Counted from the stretch's first letter, positions 24,746 through 33,148 are shown. The stretch: DNA of 40,260 nucleotides from Candidatus Moraniibacteriota bacterium (GCA_026396275.1 JAPLXC010000003.1:1-40260), one strand, 5' to 3'. Numbers and translations: made by a program. The notes: generated from the sequence alone by a model not told the origin.

Positions 24746-25927
24746 ATGAAAATTGGTATCTTCACCAATAACTATCTTCCTAATCCTTACGGTGTAGCCA
24801 ACTCCATTGAGAGTTTTCGCAGACAGTTTGAGAAGCTTGGCCACACTGTTTATATTTTTGCTCCGCGCACCAAGGGATACACAGACCAAAATCCCAATGT
24901 GTTTCGCTATCCTTCAATTGATATAAAATACAAAATCAGCTTTCCACTGGCTATTCCATATTCCAGAAGAATAAGCAAGATTTTAGAAAAATTAGATCTT
25001 GATATTATCCACTCGCAACACCCGACGCTTCTGGGGAAAACAGCTATGAAATGGGCGCGCCGCAAAAAAATTCCTCTTGTTTTAACTTGGCACACACTTC
25101 ACGAGCATTACGTCCATTTTGCTCCACTGGTTCCTAAAAAATTGGCAATTTGGTGGATAAATAGAAAAGCCGTAAAATACGCCAATCGATGCGATGCGGT
25201 TGTCACCCCGACTGAATCGGTGAAAAAAATTATTCAAGATTTGGGAGTGATAAATGAGAATATAATTCCTATTCCCACAGGCGTGGAAGAAGAATTTTAT
25301 CAGAACACGAACAGAAATTTGATTAGAAAAAAATATAATATTAGCGATGACGAGATTTTATTGCTTCTAGTTTCTCGGTTGACAGCGGAAAAGAATATAG
25401 AATTTCTTTTTCGAGCAATTATCAGAGTGTTAAAATTGGCGAATAACTCAAAATTTTTAGTGGCCGGAGAAGGACATCTAGTGCCGAAATTAAAATCCAT
25501 GGTTAAAGATAATGACATGAAGAATAGAGTAATATTTGTCGGTGTTGTTGATAAAAAAGAAATCAAAAATTATTACGCGGCAGCGGATATTTTCGTTTAT
25601 GCCTCCAAATCAGAAACGCAAGGAATGATTATAAGCGAGGCGATGTATGCGGGACTGCCAATTGTGGCAGTAAATGCTACGGGATCTAAAGATCTTGTTG
25701 AAGATAGCGTTAACGGTTTTTTGGTTCCGGAAGACGAAAATAAATTTGCCGAAGCAGTAAGTAAACTGGTAGGAAATGCGGAATTAAGAAGAAAATTTGG
25801 TGAAAATTCAGCCGGAATTGCTAGAGAAAAATACACCGATAAAGTTTGCGCACAAAGGATGCTGGAAATCTATGCAGCAGCGCTTAAGCATAAAAAAAAG
25901 CCACATACATTTCGTAGTGGCTTATGA
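24746..25927 (+). CDS. Glycosyltransferase family 4
   Basis: This is a GT-B fold retaining transferase of 393 residues. The N-terminal acceptor domain begins MKIGIFTNNYLPNPYGVANSIESF, with the glycine/asparagine loop typical of lipid glycosyltransferases. The donor domain has LLLVSRLTAEKNIEFLF (about 210-226), VGVVDKKEIKNYYAAADIFVYAS and the E-x7-E motif ETQGMIISEAMYAG. It resembles enzymes that add hexose to diacylglycerol or phosphatidylinositol, so a glycolipid or surface polysaccharide role is likely. The last codons (KKKPHTFRSGL) are encoded by the terminator of the convergent small gene. Confidence 0.9.
   Translation: MKIGIFTNNYLPNPYGVANSIESFRRQFEKLGHTVYIFAPRTKGYTDQNPNVFRYPSIDIKYKISFPLAIPYSRRISKILEKLDLDIIHSQHPTLLGKTAMKWARRKKIPLVLTWHTLHEHYVHFAPLVPKKLAIWWINRKAVKYANRCDAVVTPTESVKKIIQDLGVINENIIPIPTGVEEEFYQNTNRNLIRKKYNISDDEILLLLVSRLTAEKNIEFLFRAIIRVLKLANNSKFLVAGEGHLVPKLKSMVKDNDMKNRVIFVGVVDKKEIKNYYAAADIFVYASKSETQGMIISEAMYAGLPIVAVNATGSKDLVEDSVNGFLVPEDENKFAEAVSKLVGNAELRRKFGENSAGIAREKYTDKVCAQRMLEIYAAALKHKKKPHTFRSGL
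25892..25921 (-). terminator. Terminator of the small gene at 25942, inside a coding end
   Basis: GCCACTACG...GTGGC on the minus strand, followed by eight T. On the plus strand the same bases encode the last residues of the glycosyltransferase. Confidence 0.85.
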
Positions 25928-25941
25928 ATATATTCTTCATC

Positions 25942-26133
25942 TTATCCAAATGGTTTATCAAGCGCAGCAGCAGAAGTCCTGGCGACAAAATTATGATGAT
26001 CCTCAATCTTTTTTCTTGTAGCATTATATAATGCCTCTGAAAACTTTAAATATTGATCTTCTTTTGAAAGATCGGGTAACGGCATACCTTCAAATTTTTT
26101 CCTAAATTTTTCAAGAATATCATTTCCTTTCAT
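25942..26133 (-). CDS. Small protein of unknown function, strongly expressed
   Basis: The 63-residue protein is charged and helical, with KGNDILEKFRKKFEGMPLPDLSKEDQYLKFSEALYNATRKK split by a Pro turn at about 18-21. No family is recognised and there is no membrane segment. The start is fixed by AAAAGGAG seven bases upstream. A perfect consensus promoter and a good terminator bracket it, so it is a real single-gene unit, possibly a small regulatory or nucleoid protein (guess only). Confidence 0.8.
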   Translation of the reverse strand: MKGNDILEKFRKKFEGMPLPDLSKEDQYLKFSEALYNATRKKIEDHHNFVARTSAAALDKPFG

Positions 26134-26162
26134 TATATCTCCTTTTTGAAAGAACTTTACTA

Positions 26163-26191
26163 ATTATAAACCGTTATAAAAAAGCTGTCAA
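26163..26191 (-). promoter_or_regulatory. Perfect consensus promoter of the small gene at 25942
   Basis: On the minus strand TTGACA (26186-26191), 17 bases, TATAAT (26163-26168). This is the only promoter in the window matching both consensus hexamers at ideal spacing. Confidence 0.92.
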
Positions 26192-26203
26192 TTGAATTTT
26201 GTA

Positions 26204-26773
26204 ATGATTCTTAGAAAAAAATTTTACCAGAAAAATACTTTGAAAGTGGCCCGAAATTTAATTGGCTGTTTTTTAGTACGAAAAATTGGCAAGAAAATTA
26301 TCAGAGGTGTCATTACTGAAACTGAAGCGTATATTGGCGAAAAAGATTTGGCCTGTCACGCCAGCCGCGGAAAAACGCCGCGGACGGAAATTATGTACGG
26401 CGAAGCCGGTCATGCGTATATTTATCTCATTTACGGAATGTACCATTGTCTCAATATCGTCACGGAAAAGAAAAATTTTCCCGCCGCTGTTCTTATCCGA
26501 GGCATAAAACCACTAGGAACCTTTCGCGCGAAAGATTCCACAAAGAGAAGCAATCTTGATAGCATAGTGCTGGATGGACCGGGAAAAGTTTGCCGATTCT
26601 TTAAAATTGATAAGAAATTAAACGGCTGTGATATAACCAAGGGCAAGAAATTGTGGATAGAGAAAGGAATTAAATTTAAAGAGAAAGATATAAAAAAATC
26701 AAAGAGAATCGGCATTGATTATGCCGGACACTCGCGGCATTATCTTTGGAGGCTTTATTTGCCTTTGGCTTGA
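26204..26773 (+). CDS. 3-methyladenine DNA glycosylase (AAG/MPG family)
   Basis: The base-excision repair enzyme removes alkylated purines; 189 residues match the family. Conserved blocks are ARNLIGCFLVRK, the catalytic region ITETEAYIGEKDLACHASRGKTPRTEIMYGEAGHAYIYLIYGMYHCLNIVT-like, split here as TETEAYIGEKDLACH and YIYLIYGMYHCLNIV, then AVLIRGIKP and LDGPGKVC. The general base is the Glu of ETEAY. I chose ATG at 26204; a TTG at 26192 would add four residues. The promoter is unclear because the upstream bases belong to the divergent gene. Confidence 0.92.
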   Translation: MILRKKFYQKNTLKVARNLIGCFLVRKIGKKIIRGVITETEAYIGEKDLACHASRGKTPRTEIMYGEAGHAYIYLIYGMYHCLNIVTEKKNFPAAVLIRGIKPLGTFRAKDSTKRSNLDSIVLDGPGKVCRFFKIDKKLNGCDITKGKKLWIEKGIKFKEKDIKKSKRIGIDYAGHSRHYLWRLYLPLA

Positions 26774-26798
26774 CAATAACGATAATTCTTTCTATACT
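26770..26798 (+). promoter_or_regulatory. Promoter of pgeF
   Basis: TTGACA (26770-26775), 17 bases, TATACT (26793-26798). It overlaps the stop codon of the glycosylase gene. A leader of about 40 bases contains AAAGGAGG before the ATG. Confidence 0.9.
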
Positions 26799-26844
26799 GA
26801 CGAGAAAATATTTTTAAATAAATCAACTCTAAAGGAGGAACAGA

Positions 26845-27618
26845 ATGATTAAGTTATTTAAAAATTTTCCGGAAATTGTGGCGTTGATATCTCAACGCGA
26901 AGACGGCGATTTAAGTGTCTTGTATGATTACGAGAGGAGAAAAAGCCAGAATCCTAACCGAAGAGTTTTTGTTCAAAAGAATGGAATTCCTGAAAACAAT
27001 GTTGTCAGTGCCTTATTGAACCACGGAAATGAAATTGCAATAGTGGATTGCCATTCTCCTTTATTTATCCCCCGGACTGATGCGCTTCTCGCCAAAGAAA
27101 AAGGAATTTATCTTTCTGTAACGTCAAGGGATTGTTATCCCGTATTGGCTTATGATCCCCGTGAAAAAATTATAGCTATAATCCACGCCGGCTGGAGAGG
27201 TATAGCCAGAAACATAGTTCCATCGGTTTTAGACGCTATGATGAAGCTTGGCTCAAGCAGTCATAACATTCATATCGCAATAGGGCCGGGAATCTGCCAA
27301 GCCCATTTTGAATTTGATGAGAAGGATATGAAGCAACACTTTGGAAAATATGATGACGGTAAACATGTTATTAGGGCAGGTGATTTCAAAGTTCATATTG
27401 ACCTAGAGGGAATTATTCTAGACCAATTACTGGAAAGCAAGGTGAAAGAAGATAATATTGAAGTTATAGGCGAATGCACTTTTTGCAGTTACAAAAAGTA
27501 TTTTTCCGCCCGGAGGGACAAAAGTCCCGAAAGCATGATTGCTATCATTGGAATGAGAGAGAATTTTCGGAAGGGGGAAGTTTTAGCCGGCAAATTCTGC
27601 CAACCAGCTTACGCTTGA
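26845..27618 (+). CDS. pgeF: Purine nucleoside phosphorylase-type multicopper-oxidase-like protein (YfiH/YlmD, PgeF)
   Basis: The 257-residue protein belongs to the DUF152/Cu-oxidase_4 family. Members act as adenosine/inosine phosphorylases or deaminases, and one has been linked to correcting a peptidoglycan editing fault (PgeF). Metal-site motifs are SRDCYPVLAYDP (Cys97), IIHAGWRGI (His114) and GPGICQAHFEF; GECTFCSYKKYFSARRD is the conserved C-terminal block. Two Cys in the latter block are typical. It has a near-perfect promoter, a strong Shine-Dalgarno and its own terminator, so it is one of the better-expressed units here. Confidence 0.9.
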   Translation: MIKLFKNFPEIVALISQREDGDLSVLYDYERRKSQNPNRRVFVQKNGIPENNVVSALLNHGNEIAIVDCHSPLFIPRTDALLAKEKGIYLSVTSRDCYPVLAYDPREKIIAIIHAGWRGIARNIVPSVLDAMMKLGSSSHNIHIAIGPGICQAHFEFDEKDMKQHFGKYDDGKHVIRAGDFKVHIDLEGIILDQLLESKVKEDNIEVIGECTFCSYKKYFSARRDKSPESMIAIIGMRENFRKGEVLAGKFCQPAYA

Positions 27619-27627
27619 AAAAACTAG

Positions 27628-27662
27628 GTCCTTCTTTGTTAACAGCAGAGAAGGACTTTTTG
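27628..27662 (+). terminator. Terminator after pgeF
   Basis: GTCCTTCT (27628-27635) pairs with AGAAGGAC (27649-27656), followed by TTTTT. Confidence 0.88.
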
Positions 27663-27663
27663 T

Positions 27664-27692
27664 TTGACTAAAGGGAAAATAAAGGGTAGTAT
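27664..27692 (+). promoter_or_regulatory. glyS promoter
   Basis: TTGACT (27664-27669), 17 bases, TAGTAT (27687-27692). The leader is about 31 bases with AAAAGGA ten bases before the ATG. It lies directly after the pgeF terminator. Confidence 0.75.
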
Positions 27693-27729
27693 TAAGGAAG
27701 ATAAGCGATAATAAAAAGGAAAACCAAAT

Positions 27730-29121
27730 ATGAAAAATGTTGTGACCATAGACAAAATCATCTCTCTTTGCAAGCGTAGAGGTTTCGTATTTCCCGGATC
27801 AGAAATCTACGGCGGGCTGGCCAACAGCTGGGATTATGGCTCCTACGGAGTGGAACTACTCAACAATATCCGCAATCACTGGTGGGATTTCTTTGTCAGC
27901 CGCCGGCCGGATATGGTGGGAATTGAATCGACGGTGATTATGAACCCGAAAGTATGGGAAGCTAGTGGACACCTAATCCAATTTCATGATTTGATGGTCG
28001 AGGATAAAGTAACCCACGAAAGGCACCGCGCTGATCATCTTCTTGAAGAGCACGGCGTAAAAGTAGAAGGAATGAAGCCGGAACAAATGTGGGACGCGAT
28101 TAAAAAAGATAAAATTAAAAGTCCTTCCGGCAATGAGCTTGCCGAACCCAAGCAATTTAATTTAATGTTTAGAACTTTCATTGGCCCGACAGAGGATAAT
28201 TCAGCGCTAACTTATCTCAGGCCGGAGACCGCGCAAGGAATGTTTGTTGATTTTCAACAAGTGCTTCAAACAACGCGGAAAAAAATACCTTTCGGAATCG
28301 CTCAAATGGGAAAATGCTTTCGCAATGAAATCACCACTGGCCAATTTCTTTTTCGCCTGCGAGAGTTTAACTTAATGGAATTTGAATATTTCATTCATCC
28401 CGAAAAATGGGAAAAGTTGTTTGATATGTGGGTAACGGAAATTAAAAAATACCATAAAGAGCTGGGATTTAAAGAAAAAGATGTGATCTGGCATGAAATT
28501 CCGGATGGAGAACGGGCCCACTATTCAAAGAGGACAATTGATATTGAATATAAATTTCCCTTCGGCACCAAAGAACTCCACGCCATTGCCTATCGGACCG
28601 ATTATGATCTTCGTGCTCACGAGAAAGCCAGCGGAAAAGATATGAGTTATGTTGATTCTGAAACCGGCGAAAAGTTTATTCCCCATGTTATTGAGCCGAC
28701 ATTCGGAGCCGATCGGACATTATTGGCGGTTTTATGTTCCGCTTACCAGGAAGAACAAGCTCCAACGGCTGCTGGCGGGAAGGAAATAAGGATCGTGCTA
28801 AAAATTCCCAAACATCTCGCTCCCATTAAGGTGGCCGTTCTTCCTCTTTCTAAAAAAGAAGAATTGTGCCAGAAAGCCCGCGAGGTGTGGGATATCGTCC
28901 GGCCTCATTTTCGCAGTGAATATGACGAAACCCAGTCCATCGGCCGGCGCTACCGTCGCCAGGATGAAATTGGGACCCCTTATTGCGTGACGATTGACTT
29001 CGAAACCTTGAATGACAATGCAGTTACTATAAGAGACAGGGACACAATGAAGCAGGATAGGGTAAAAATCGAAAAATTGCAAGATTATTTAGATAGCAAG
29101 TTAAATAAAAATAGGCAATAA
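27730..29121 (+). CDS. glyS: Glycyl-tRNA synthetase, alpha2 (single-chain) type
   Basis: This class II synthetase charges tRNA-Gly; 463 residues. The N-terminus KIISLCKRRGFVFPGSEIYGG is typical of the dimeric, archaeal/eukaryotic-like form also found in Mycoplasma and Thermus, not the alpha2beta2 form. Motif 2 reads FGIAQMGKCFRNEITTGQFLFRLREF and motif 3 EPTFGADRTLLAVL. The C-terminal anticodon-binding domain begins at about 360 (APIKVAVLPLSKK). The next gene follows after 17 bases, suggesting co-transcription. Confidence 0.95.
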   Translation: MKNVVTIDKIISLCKRRGFVFPGSEIYGGLANSWDYGSYGVELLNNIRNHWWDFFVSRRPDMVGIESTVIMNPKVWEASGHLIQFHDLMVEDKVTHERHRADHLLEEHGVKVEGMKPEQMWDAIKKDKIKSPSGNELAEPKQFNLMFRTFIGPTEDNSALTYLRPETAQGMFVDFQQVLQTTRKKIPFGIAQMGKCFRNEITTGQFLFRLREFNLMEFEYFIHPEKWEKLFDMWVTEIKKYHKELGFKEKDVIWHEIPDGERAHYSKRTIDIEYKFPFGTKELHAIAYRTDYDLRAHEKASGKDMSYVDSETGEKFIPHVIEPTFGADRTLLAVLCSAYQEEQAPTAAGGKEIRIVLKIPKHLAPIKVAVLPLSKKEELCQKAREVWDIVRPHFRSEYDETQSIGRRYRRQDEIGTPYCVTIDFETLNDNAVTIRDRDTMKQDRVKIEKLQDYLDSKLNKNRQ

Positions 29122-29138
29122 ACAACCAATTTAAACCT

Positions 29139-30173
29139 ATGAATATCCGACAAATCTACGAACTAGCTATCGATCTGGGAATCAAAAGCGACTTCCGCCC
29201 GAAAGAAAGAATAAACAAACAATTAAAGCGCATTAAGGAAAAGTATAAAAAACTCTCTAAAGATGAGAAGACGCTTTTTGATGTTGAAAAACTTACCAGC
29301 CCTTACATCGACTCCCGTATTCATTTTGACAACGGCGCAAAAAACATCCGCCGAGTGATGGCCGGAATTGACATTGATAGCGCGGAAATTTTAGCGGCTC
29401 GTTATCTTTCCGATAAAGATCCAAAAAAGCCGATAGATCTTATTATTGCTCATCATCCAATAGGAAAGGGACTGGCGGACTTAAGCGAAGTGATGCATCT
29501 TCAAGCGGACGTTTTAGCGGGATACGGCGTGCCGATCAATATTGCGGAAAGCGTTCTCAAAACAAAGATCAGTGAAGTAAGCCGAAGCGTTAATCCGATA
29601 AACCACTTCAAAGCGGTTGATACGGCACGGCTTCTAGGGATAAGCTTGATGAATGTTCACACACCGGCGGACAATCTTGTCGCCCATTTTGTGGAAAAGA
29701 AGATAAGAAAAGATAAGCCGGAATATGTCGGGGATGTTTTGAAATCCCTCCTGGAAATTTCCGAATACAAAGAAGCGGCCAAAAGAGGGTTCGGACCAGT
29801 GCTTTTTACCGGATCGGAAGACAACCGGGTGGGGAAAATAGTTATTACTGAAATAACCGGCGGAACGGAAGGCAGTCCGAAAATATATGAAAAAATGTCC
29901 CAAGCCGGAATTGGAACGGTGATTTCTATGCACCAAAGCGAAGAGCATCGCAAGGAAGCCGAAAAAGCGCACATTAATGTCGTTATTGCCGGGCATATTT
30001 CTTCGGACTCCATTGGAATGAACTTGCTTTTAGATGAATTGGAGAAAAGAGGAATAGAAATTATGCCGTGTTCAGGTTTAATCCGTATTAGTAGGGTAAA
30101 ATCAAAAATTAAAATGAAAAATGACAAATCAAAATTCAAAAAGAATAAAATAATGTTAAAATTATCATTTTAA
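29139..30173 (+). CDS. NIF3-like (DUF34) metal-binding protein
   Basis: The 344-residue protein has the NIF3 metal-site segments: LIIAHHPIGKG (about 104-114), MNVHTPADNL (about 172-181) and the C-terminal EEHRKEAEKAHINVVIAGHISSDSIGMN with the second His/Glu set. The first 60 residues form a helical extension not found in all members. The biochemical role of the family is unsettled. The last 25 or so residues (from VKSKIKMKNDKS onward) are Lys/Asn/Phe-rich and encoded by short-word AT-rich repeats at 30097-30170; the conserved fold ends before them. Confidence 0.88.
   Translation: MNIRQIYELAIDLGIKSDFRPKERINKQLKRIKEKYKKLSKDEKTLFDVEKLTSPYIDSRIHFDNGAKNIRRVMAGIDIDSAEILAARYLSDKDPKKPIDLIIAHHPIGKGLADLSEVMHLQADVLAGYGVPINIAESVLKTKISEVSRSVNPINHFKAVDTARLLGISLMNVHTPADNLVAHFVEKKIRKDKPEYVGDVLKSLLEISEYKEAAKRGFGPVLFTGSEDNRVGKIVITEITGGTEGSPKIYEKMSQAGIGTVISMHQSEEHRKEAEKAHINVVIAGHISSDSIGMNLLLDELEKRGIEIMPCSGLIRISRVKSKIKMKNDKSKFKKNKIMLKLSF
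30097..30170. repeat. AAAATCA/AAATTAAA word repeat extending the NIF3-like gene
   Basis: Words AAAATCAAAAATT, AAAATGAAAAATG and CAAATCAAAATTC run on from the conserved coding region and are translated as a Lys/Asn-rich tail. They resemble the intergenic word repeats elsewhere in the window. Confidence 0.7.
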
Positions 30174-30204
30174 TATTTGCATTATGTTTTTATAAAGGAT
30201 TAGT

Positions 30205-31482
30205 ATGGAAAATCGGTATAAAAAAACAGTTTTATCAAATGGGTTGCGTATTTTAACCGTTCCTATGAAAAACACCCAAACAGTGACAGTAGTGGTGATG
30301 GTTAGTGTCGGTTCGCGCTACGAATCCGAAAAAGAAGCAGGACTTTCGCACTTCATTGAGCATATGTTTTTCAAGGGAACACAAAAAAGGCCGACTTTCT
30401 TGGATATTTCATCCACTTTGGATTCCATCGGAGGAGAATTCAATGCTTTTACCGGAAAAGAAATAACAGGATACTACGTAAAAGTTGATTACAAACATGC
30501 GGAATTAGCTCTTGATGTTGTTTCGGATATTTTTCTTGATTCTAAAATTGACGCAGCGGAAATTGAAAAAGAAAAAGGAACGATTATCCAGGAAATAAAT
30601 ATGTATGAGGACTCACCAATGAATAATATTGGAAATATTTTTGAAAGACTACTCTATCAAGGCAGTTCGCTGGGCCGAGACACGATTGGAAATAAAAAGA
30701 CGGTGAACGCTTTCAAGAGGCGTGATTTTATCCGTTACATGAATAAATCATATATAGCAAGTGATTCCGTTGTTTGCGTTGCTGGTAATTTTGATGAAAA
30801 AAAATTGTATCCAAAAATAGAAAAGTATTTTTTTATGATGAAAAAAGGAAAAAAGCCCAGGCTTGATAAAATCAGGGAAAAACAAGTAAAGCCGCAGATT
30901 AAGATTCATTTCAAGAAAACTGATCAGACGCATTTAGTTATTGGTAATCGGGCCTATCACCAAAACCACAAAGATAGATTTGCCCTTGGCCTGCTTTCTG
31001 TAATTTTAGGGGGATCAATGAGCAGCCGATTATTTTCTGAAGTCCGGGAAAAAAGAGGCCTGGCATATTATGTTCGAACAGAAACAGAAGCGCATAAAGA
31101 CTGTGGCTATATCGCTACCCAAGCCGGAGTGGAACATAAAAATCTTGAAAATACCATCGATGTAATCCTTGCTGAATGCAAAAAAATATCCAAACAAAAA
31201 GTCAGTTTTCAAGAACTGAAGAAAGCCAAGGACTATATAAAAGGCAAAAGCGTCATGAATTTCGAGTCCTCTGATGAAGTGGCAATGTTTCATATTAACC
31301 AGGAAGTACACAAGCGAAAAATAATGACCCTCCCGGAAATTTTTAAAAAAATTGATAAAGTAACTGAAGCTGATGTGCTTAAAGTAGCAAAAGACATTTT
31401 CACTAACAGCAAGCTTGATTTAGCTGTGATCGGGCCGCACAAGGACGAAAAGAAATTGCAAAAATTGCTAACGCTATCATAA
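30205..31482 (+). CDS. M16-family zinc metalloprotease (processing peptidase type)
   Basis: The 425-residue protein carries the inverted zinc motif HFIEH (His49, Glu52, His53) in LSHFIEHMFFKGT, with the third ligand Glu in EKEKGTIIQEINMYEDSP near residue 129. The second, non-catalytic M16 domain has GGSMSSRLFSEVREKRGLAYYV, the family's Arg/Tyr substrate-binding segment. There is no signal peptide, so it is cytosolic. Like the Bacillus YmxG/MlpA type, it probably degrades peptides. AAAGGA lies 7 bases before the ATG. The transporter gene follows after 21 bases. Confidence 0.93.
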   Translation: MENRYKKTVLSNGLRILTVPMKNTQTVTVVVMVSVGSRYESEKEAGLSHFIEHMFFKGTQKRPTFLDISSTLDSIGGEFNAFTGKEITGYYVKVDYKHAELALDVVSDIFLDSKIDAAEIEKEKGTIIQEINMYEDSPMNNIGNIFERLLYQGSSLGRDTIGNKKTVNAFKRRDFIRYMNKSYIASDSVVCVAGNFDEKKLYPKIEKYFFMMKKGKKPRLDKIREKQVKPQIKIHFKKTDQTHLVIGNRAYHQNHKDRFALGLLSVILGGSMSSRLFSEVREKRGLAYYVRTETEAHKDCGYIATQAGVEHKNLENTIDVILAECKKISKQKVSFQELKKAKDYIKGKSVMNFESSDEVAMFHINQEVHKRKIMTLPEIFKKIDKVTEADVLKVAKDIFTNSKLDLAVIGPHKDEKKLQKLLTLS

Positions 31483-31503
31483 AAATTAAAAATACAAAAC
31501 TAT

Positions 31504-32556
31504 ATGGTCGACAAACGCACTATTGATGTCTCCACTGGAATAATTTTTCGGACCATTGTGATTTTGCTGGGAATCTGGCTTCTTTATTTGGTTCGTGGCG
31601 TTATTGCTATTTTCTTTATTGCGCTGATTTTCGCGGCGGCGATAGACCCGCTGGTGGTCTGGATGAGACGCAAAGGAATTCCACGGACGTTTGCTGTGCT
31701 CTTCATCTATCTTCTCCTGTTTTTTATAATCGGAATGCTGGTTTCCTTTTTAGTTCCTCCTCTGGTAAGCCAGTTTAAAAGCTTTACTCAAGAGATGCCA
31801 ATGTATATGGAACAATTAACCAAAGCATTTGGCGGAATAGAAAATTATTTTCAATCCTACAGCATCACTTTTAGCGGACAGGATTTTGCAAAGGATTTAG
31901 GCAGCAAAATTATTCAGTCATCAGGCGAGATCTTTTCTACTACAGTCAGTGTGTTCACGAGCATAATCGCGGCCATCGCCATTTTGTCCATGACGTTTTA
32001 TCTTTCAGTAAAAGAGGAAGGAATGAAAAAATTTCTGGCCCTTGTTACTCCTCCTGACCATCAAGATTACGTGGTGTCGCTGGCGGAAAGAATAAAAGAC
32101 AAAATCGGAAAGTGGCTGCAGGGGCAGTTATTTCTAATGCTAGTAATTTTTGTCCTCGATTTTGTCGCCTTGTATTTTTTGGGAGTTCCCTACGCTTTAA
32201 TTCTTGCCATTCTTGGTGGTGTGCTTGAAATTATTCCATATTTGGGTCCCATAATCTCCGCTATTCCCGGCGTAATTTTGGGTTTTCTTATTTCTCCTTT
32301 GACGGGACTGCTTATTTTGACGGCTTACATTGTCATTCAGCAGTTTGAAAACCATGTGATCGTTCCTCAAGTGATGAAAAAGGCAGTGGGATTAAATCCG
32401 GTGGCAGTTATTCTGGCTCTCTTAATCGGAGCTAAGTTGGGCGGAGTGCCCGGCGCGATTTTGGCTATTCCTTTAACCGCGGCTCTTAGTGTGTTTGTAG
32501 GGGATCTGGTCAAAAAAGATAAAACGGACCCTGTAGCCAGTATGGTAGAAAACTAA
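31504..32556 (+). CDS. AI-2E family transporter (PerM/YdiK-like)
   Basis: The 350-residue polytopic membrane protein has paired helices at the N-terminus (about 12-50 and 65-88), a soluble helical middle (about 90-150) and a C-terminal block with LGVPYALILAILGGVLEIIPYLGPIIS and VAVILALLIGAKLGGVPGAILAIPL, the family signature. Members export autoinducer-2, ions or other small molecules; the substrate cannot be inferred. It closes the unit that starts with the M16 gene and ends at a good terminator. Confidence 0.92.
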   Translation: MVDKRTIDVSTGIIFRTIVILLGIWLLYLVRGVIAIFFIALIFAAAIDPLVVWMRRKGIPRTFAVLFIYLLLFFIIGMLVSFLVPPLVSQFKSFTQEMPMYMEQLTKAFGGIENYFQSYSITFSGQDFAKDLGSKIIQSSGEIFSTTVSVFTSIIAAIAILSMTFYLSVKEEGMKKFLALVTPPDHQDYVVSLAERIKDKIGKWLQGQLFLMLVIFVLDFVALYFLGVPYALILAILGGVLEIIPYLGPIISAIPGVILGFLISPLTGLLILTAYIVIQQFENHVIVPQVMKKAVGLNPVAVILALLIGAKLGGVPGAILAIPLTAALSVFVGDLVKKDKTDPVASMVEN

Positions 32557-32588
32557 AAACAAACCCCTGTCTTAGTAGGTTTGTTTTT
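32557..32588 (+). terminator. Terminator after the AI-2E-type gene
   Basis: AAACAAACC (32557-32565) pairs with GGTTTGTTT (32578-32586) across a 12-base loop, with T's following. Confidence 0.85.
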
Positions 32589-32668
32589 AATATAATTTCT
32601 ATACCTTCTGTTGCGGCAGGTGATGAAAGCCACGTCTGATTGAAAAAATTGCAGAACTTTTTACCACT

Positions 32669-33028
32669 TTAGCGCTGGATTTCTTTCCTGCGTACGTCGG
32701 AAGCTCCAAACAGCGTGACGATCTCTTTAAACATTTTTCTGGTTAATTCCGTGTTATCGTTTTGGTAATTGCAGGTGTAGACATCCATATTAACCACACC
32801 TATCTCCGGCCAGGTATGCATGGAAACATGAGATTCCGAAAGAGCCACAATTCCGGTAAATGAGTTATTATCAAAACGATAATAATAACTCCCCAGCTCC
32901 GTGAGATTATTCTTTCTGATAATCTCAGAAACTTTCTTTTTAATCTCTTCCATGTCAAGATTAAAAAGATAATCTGGATCGCAACCTCGGAGGTCTCCGA
33001 TAATATGCGTCCCAATGGGATTAGCCAT
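32669..33028 (-). CDS. speD: S-adenosylmethionine decarboxylase-family proenzyme (SpeD/SpeH)
   Basis: The 119-residue prokaryotic class 1B proenzyme self-cleaves between Glu65 and Ser66 in SESHVSMHTWPE, leaving a pyruvoyl group on Ser66. His71 and Cys86 (DVYTCNY) are the expected processing and catalytic residues. Family members make decarboxylated AdoMet for spermidine, but some homologues in reduced genomes and phages have been reported to act on arginine or ornithine instead. No spermidine synthase is in the window, so the substrate is open. The gene is transcribed alone, from a promoter with a hairpin in the leader. Confidence 0.9.
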   Translation of the reverse strand: MANPIGTHIIGDLRGCDPDYLFNLDMEEIKKKVSEIIRKNNLTELGSYYYRFDNNSFTGIVALSESHVSMHTWPEIGVVNMDVYTCNYQNDNTELTRKMFKEIVTLFGASDVRRKEIQR

Positions 33029-33039
33029 CTCTTAATTTT

Positions 33040-33078
33040 CCGAAGGCAGGTTGCAGAATAATTTCTCATTACCTTCGG
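33040..33078 (-). promoter_or_regulatory. Hairpin in the speD leader
   Basis: CCGAAGG and CCTTCGG (33072-33078 and 33040-33046 on the minus strand) form a perfect seven-base-pair stem across a long AT-rich loop, within the roughly 73-base leader and a dozen bases before the start codon. Confidence 0.45.
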
Positions 33079-33108
33079 GTTAAGGATAATTTGAATAGTA
33101 TACAAGGG

Positions 33109-33137
33109 ATTATATCAAAGTTTTAAAATATCGTAAA
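33109..33137 (-). promoter_or_regulatory. speD promoter
   Basis: On the minus strand TTTACG (33132-33137), 17 bases, TATAAT (33109-33114) with TGA before it as an extended -10. Confidence 0.75.
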
Positions 33138-33148
33138 TAGTTTTTTCT

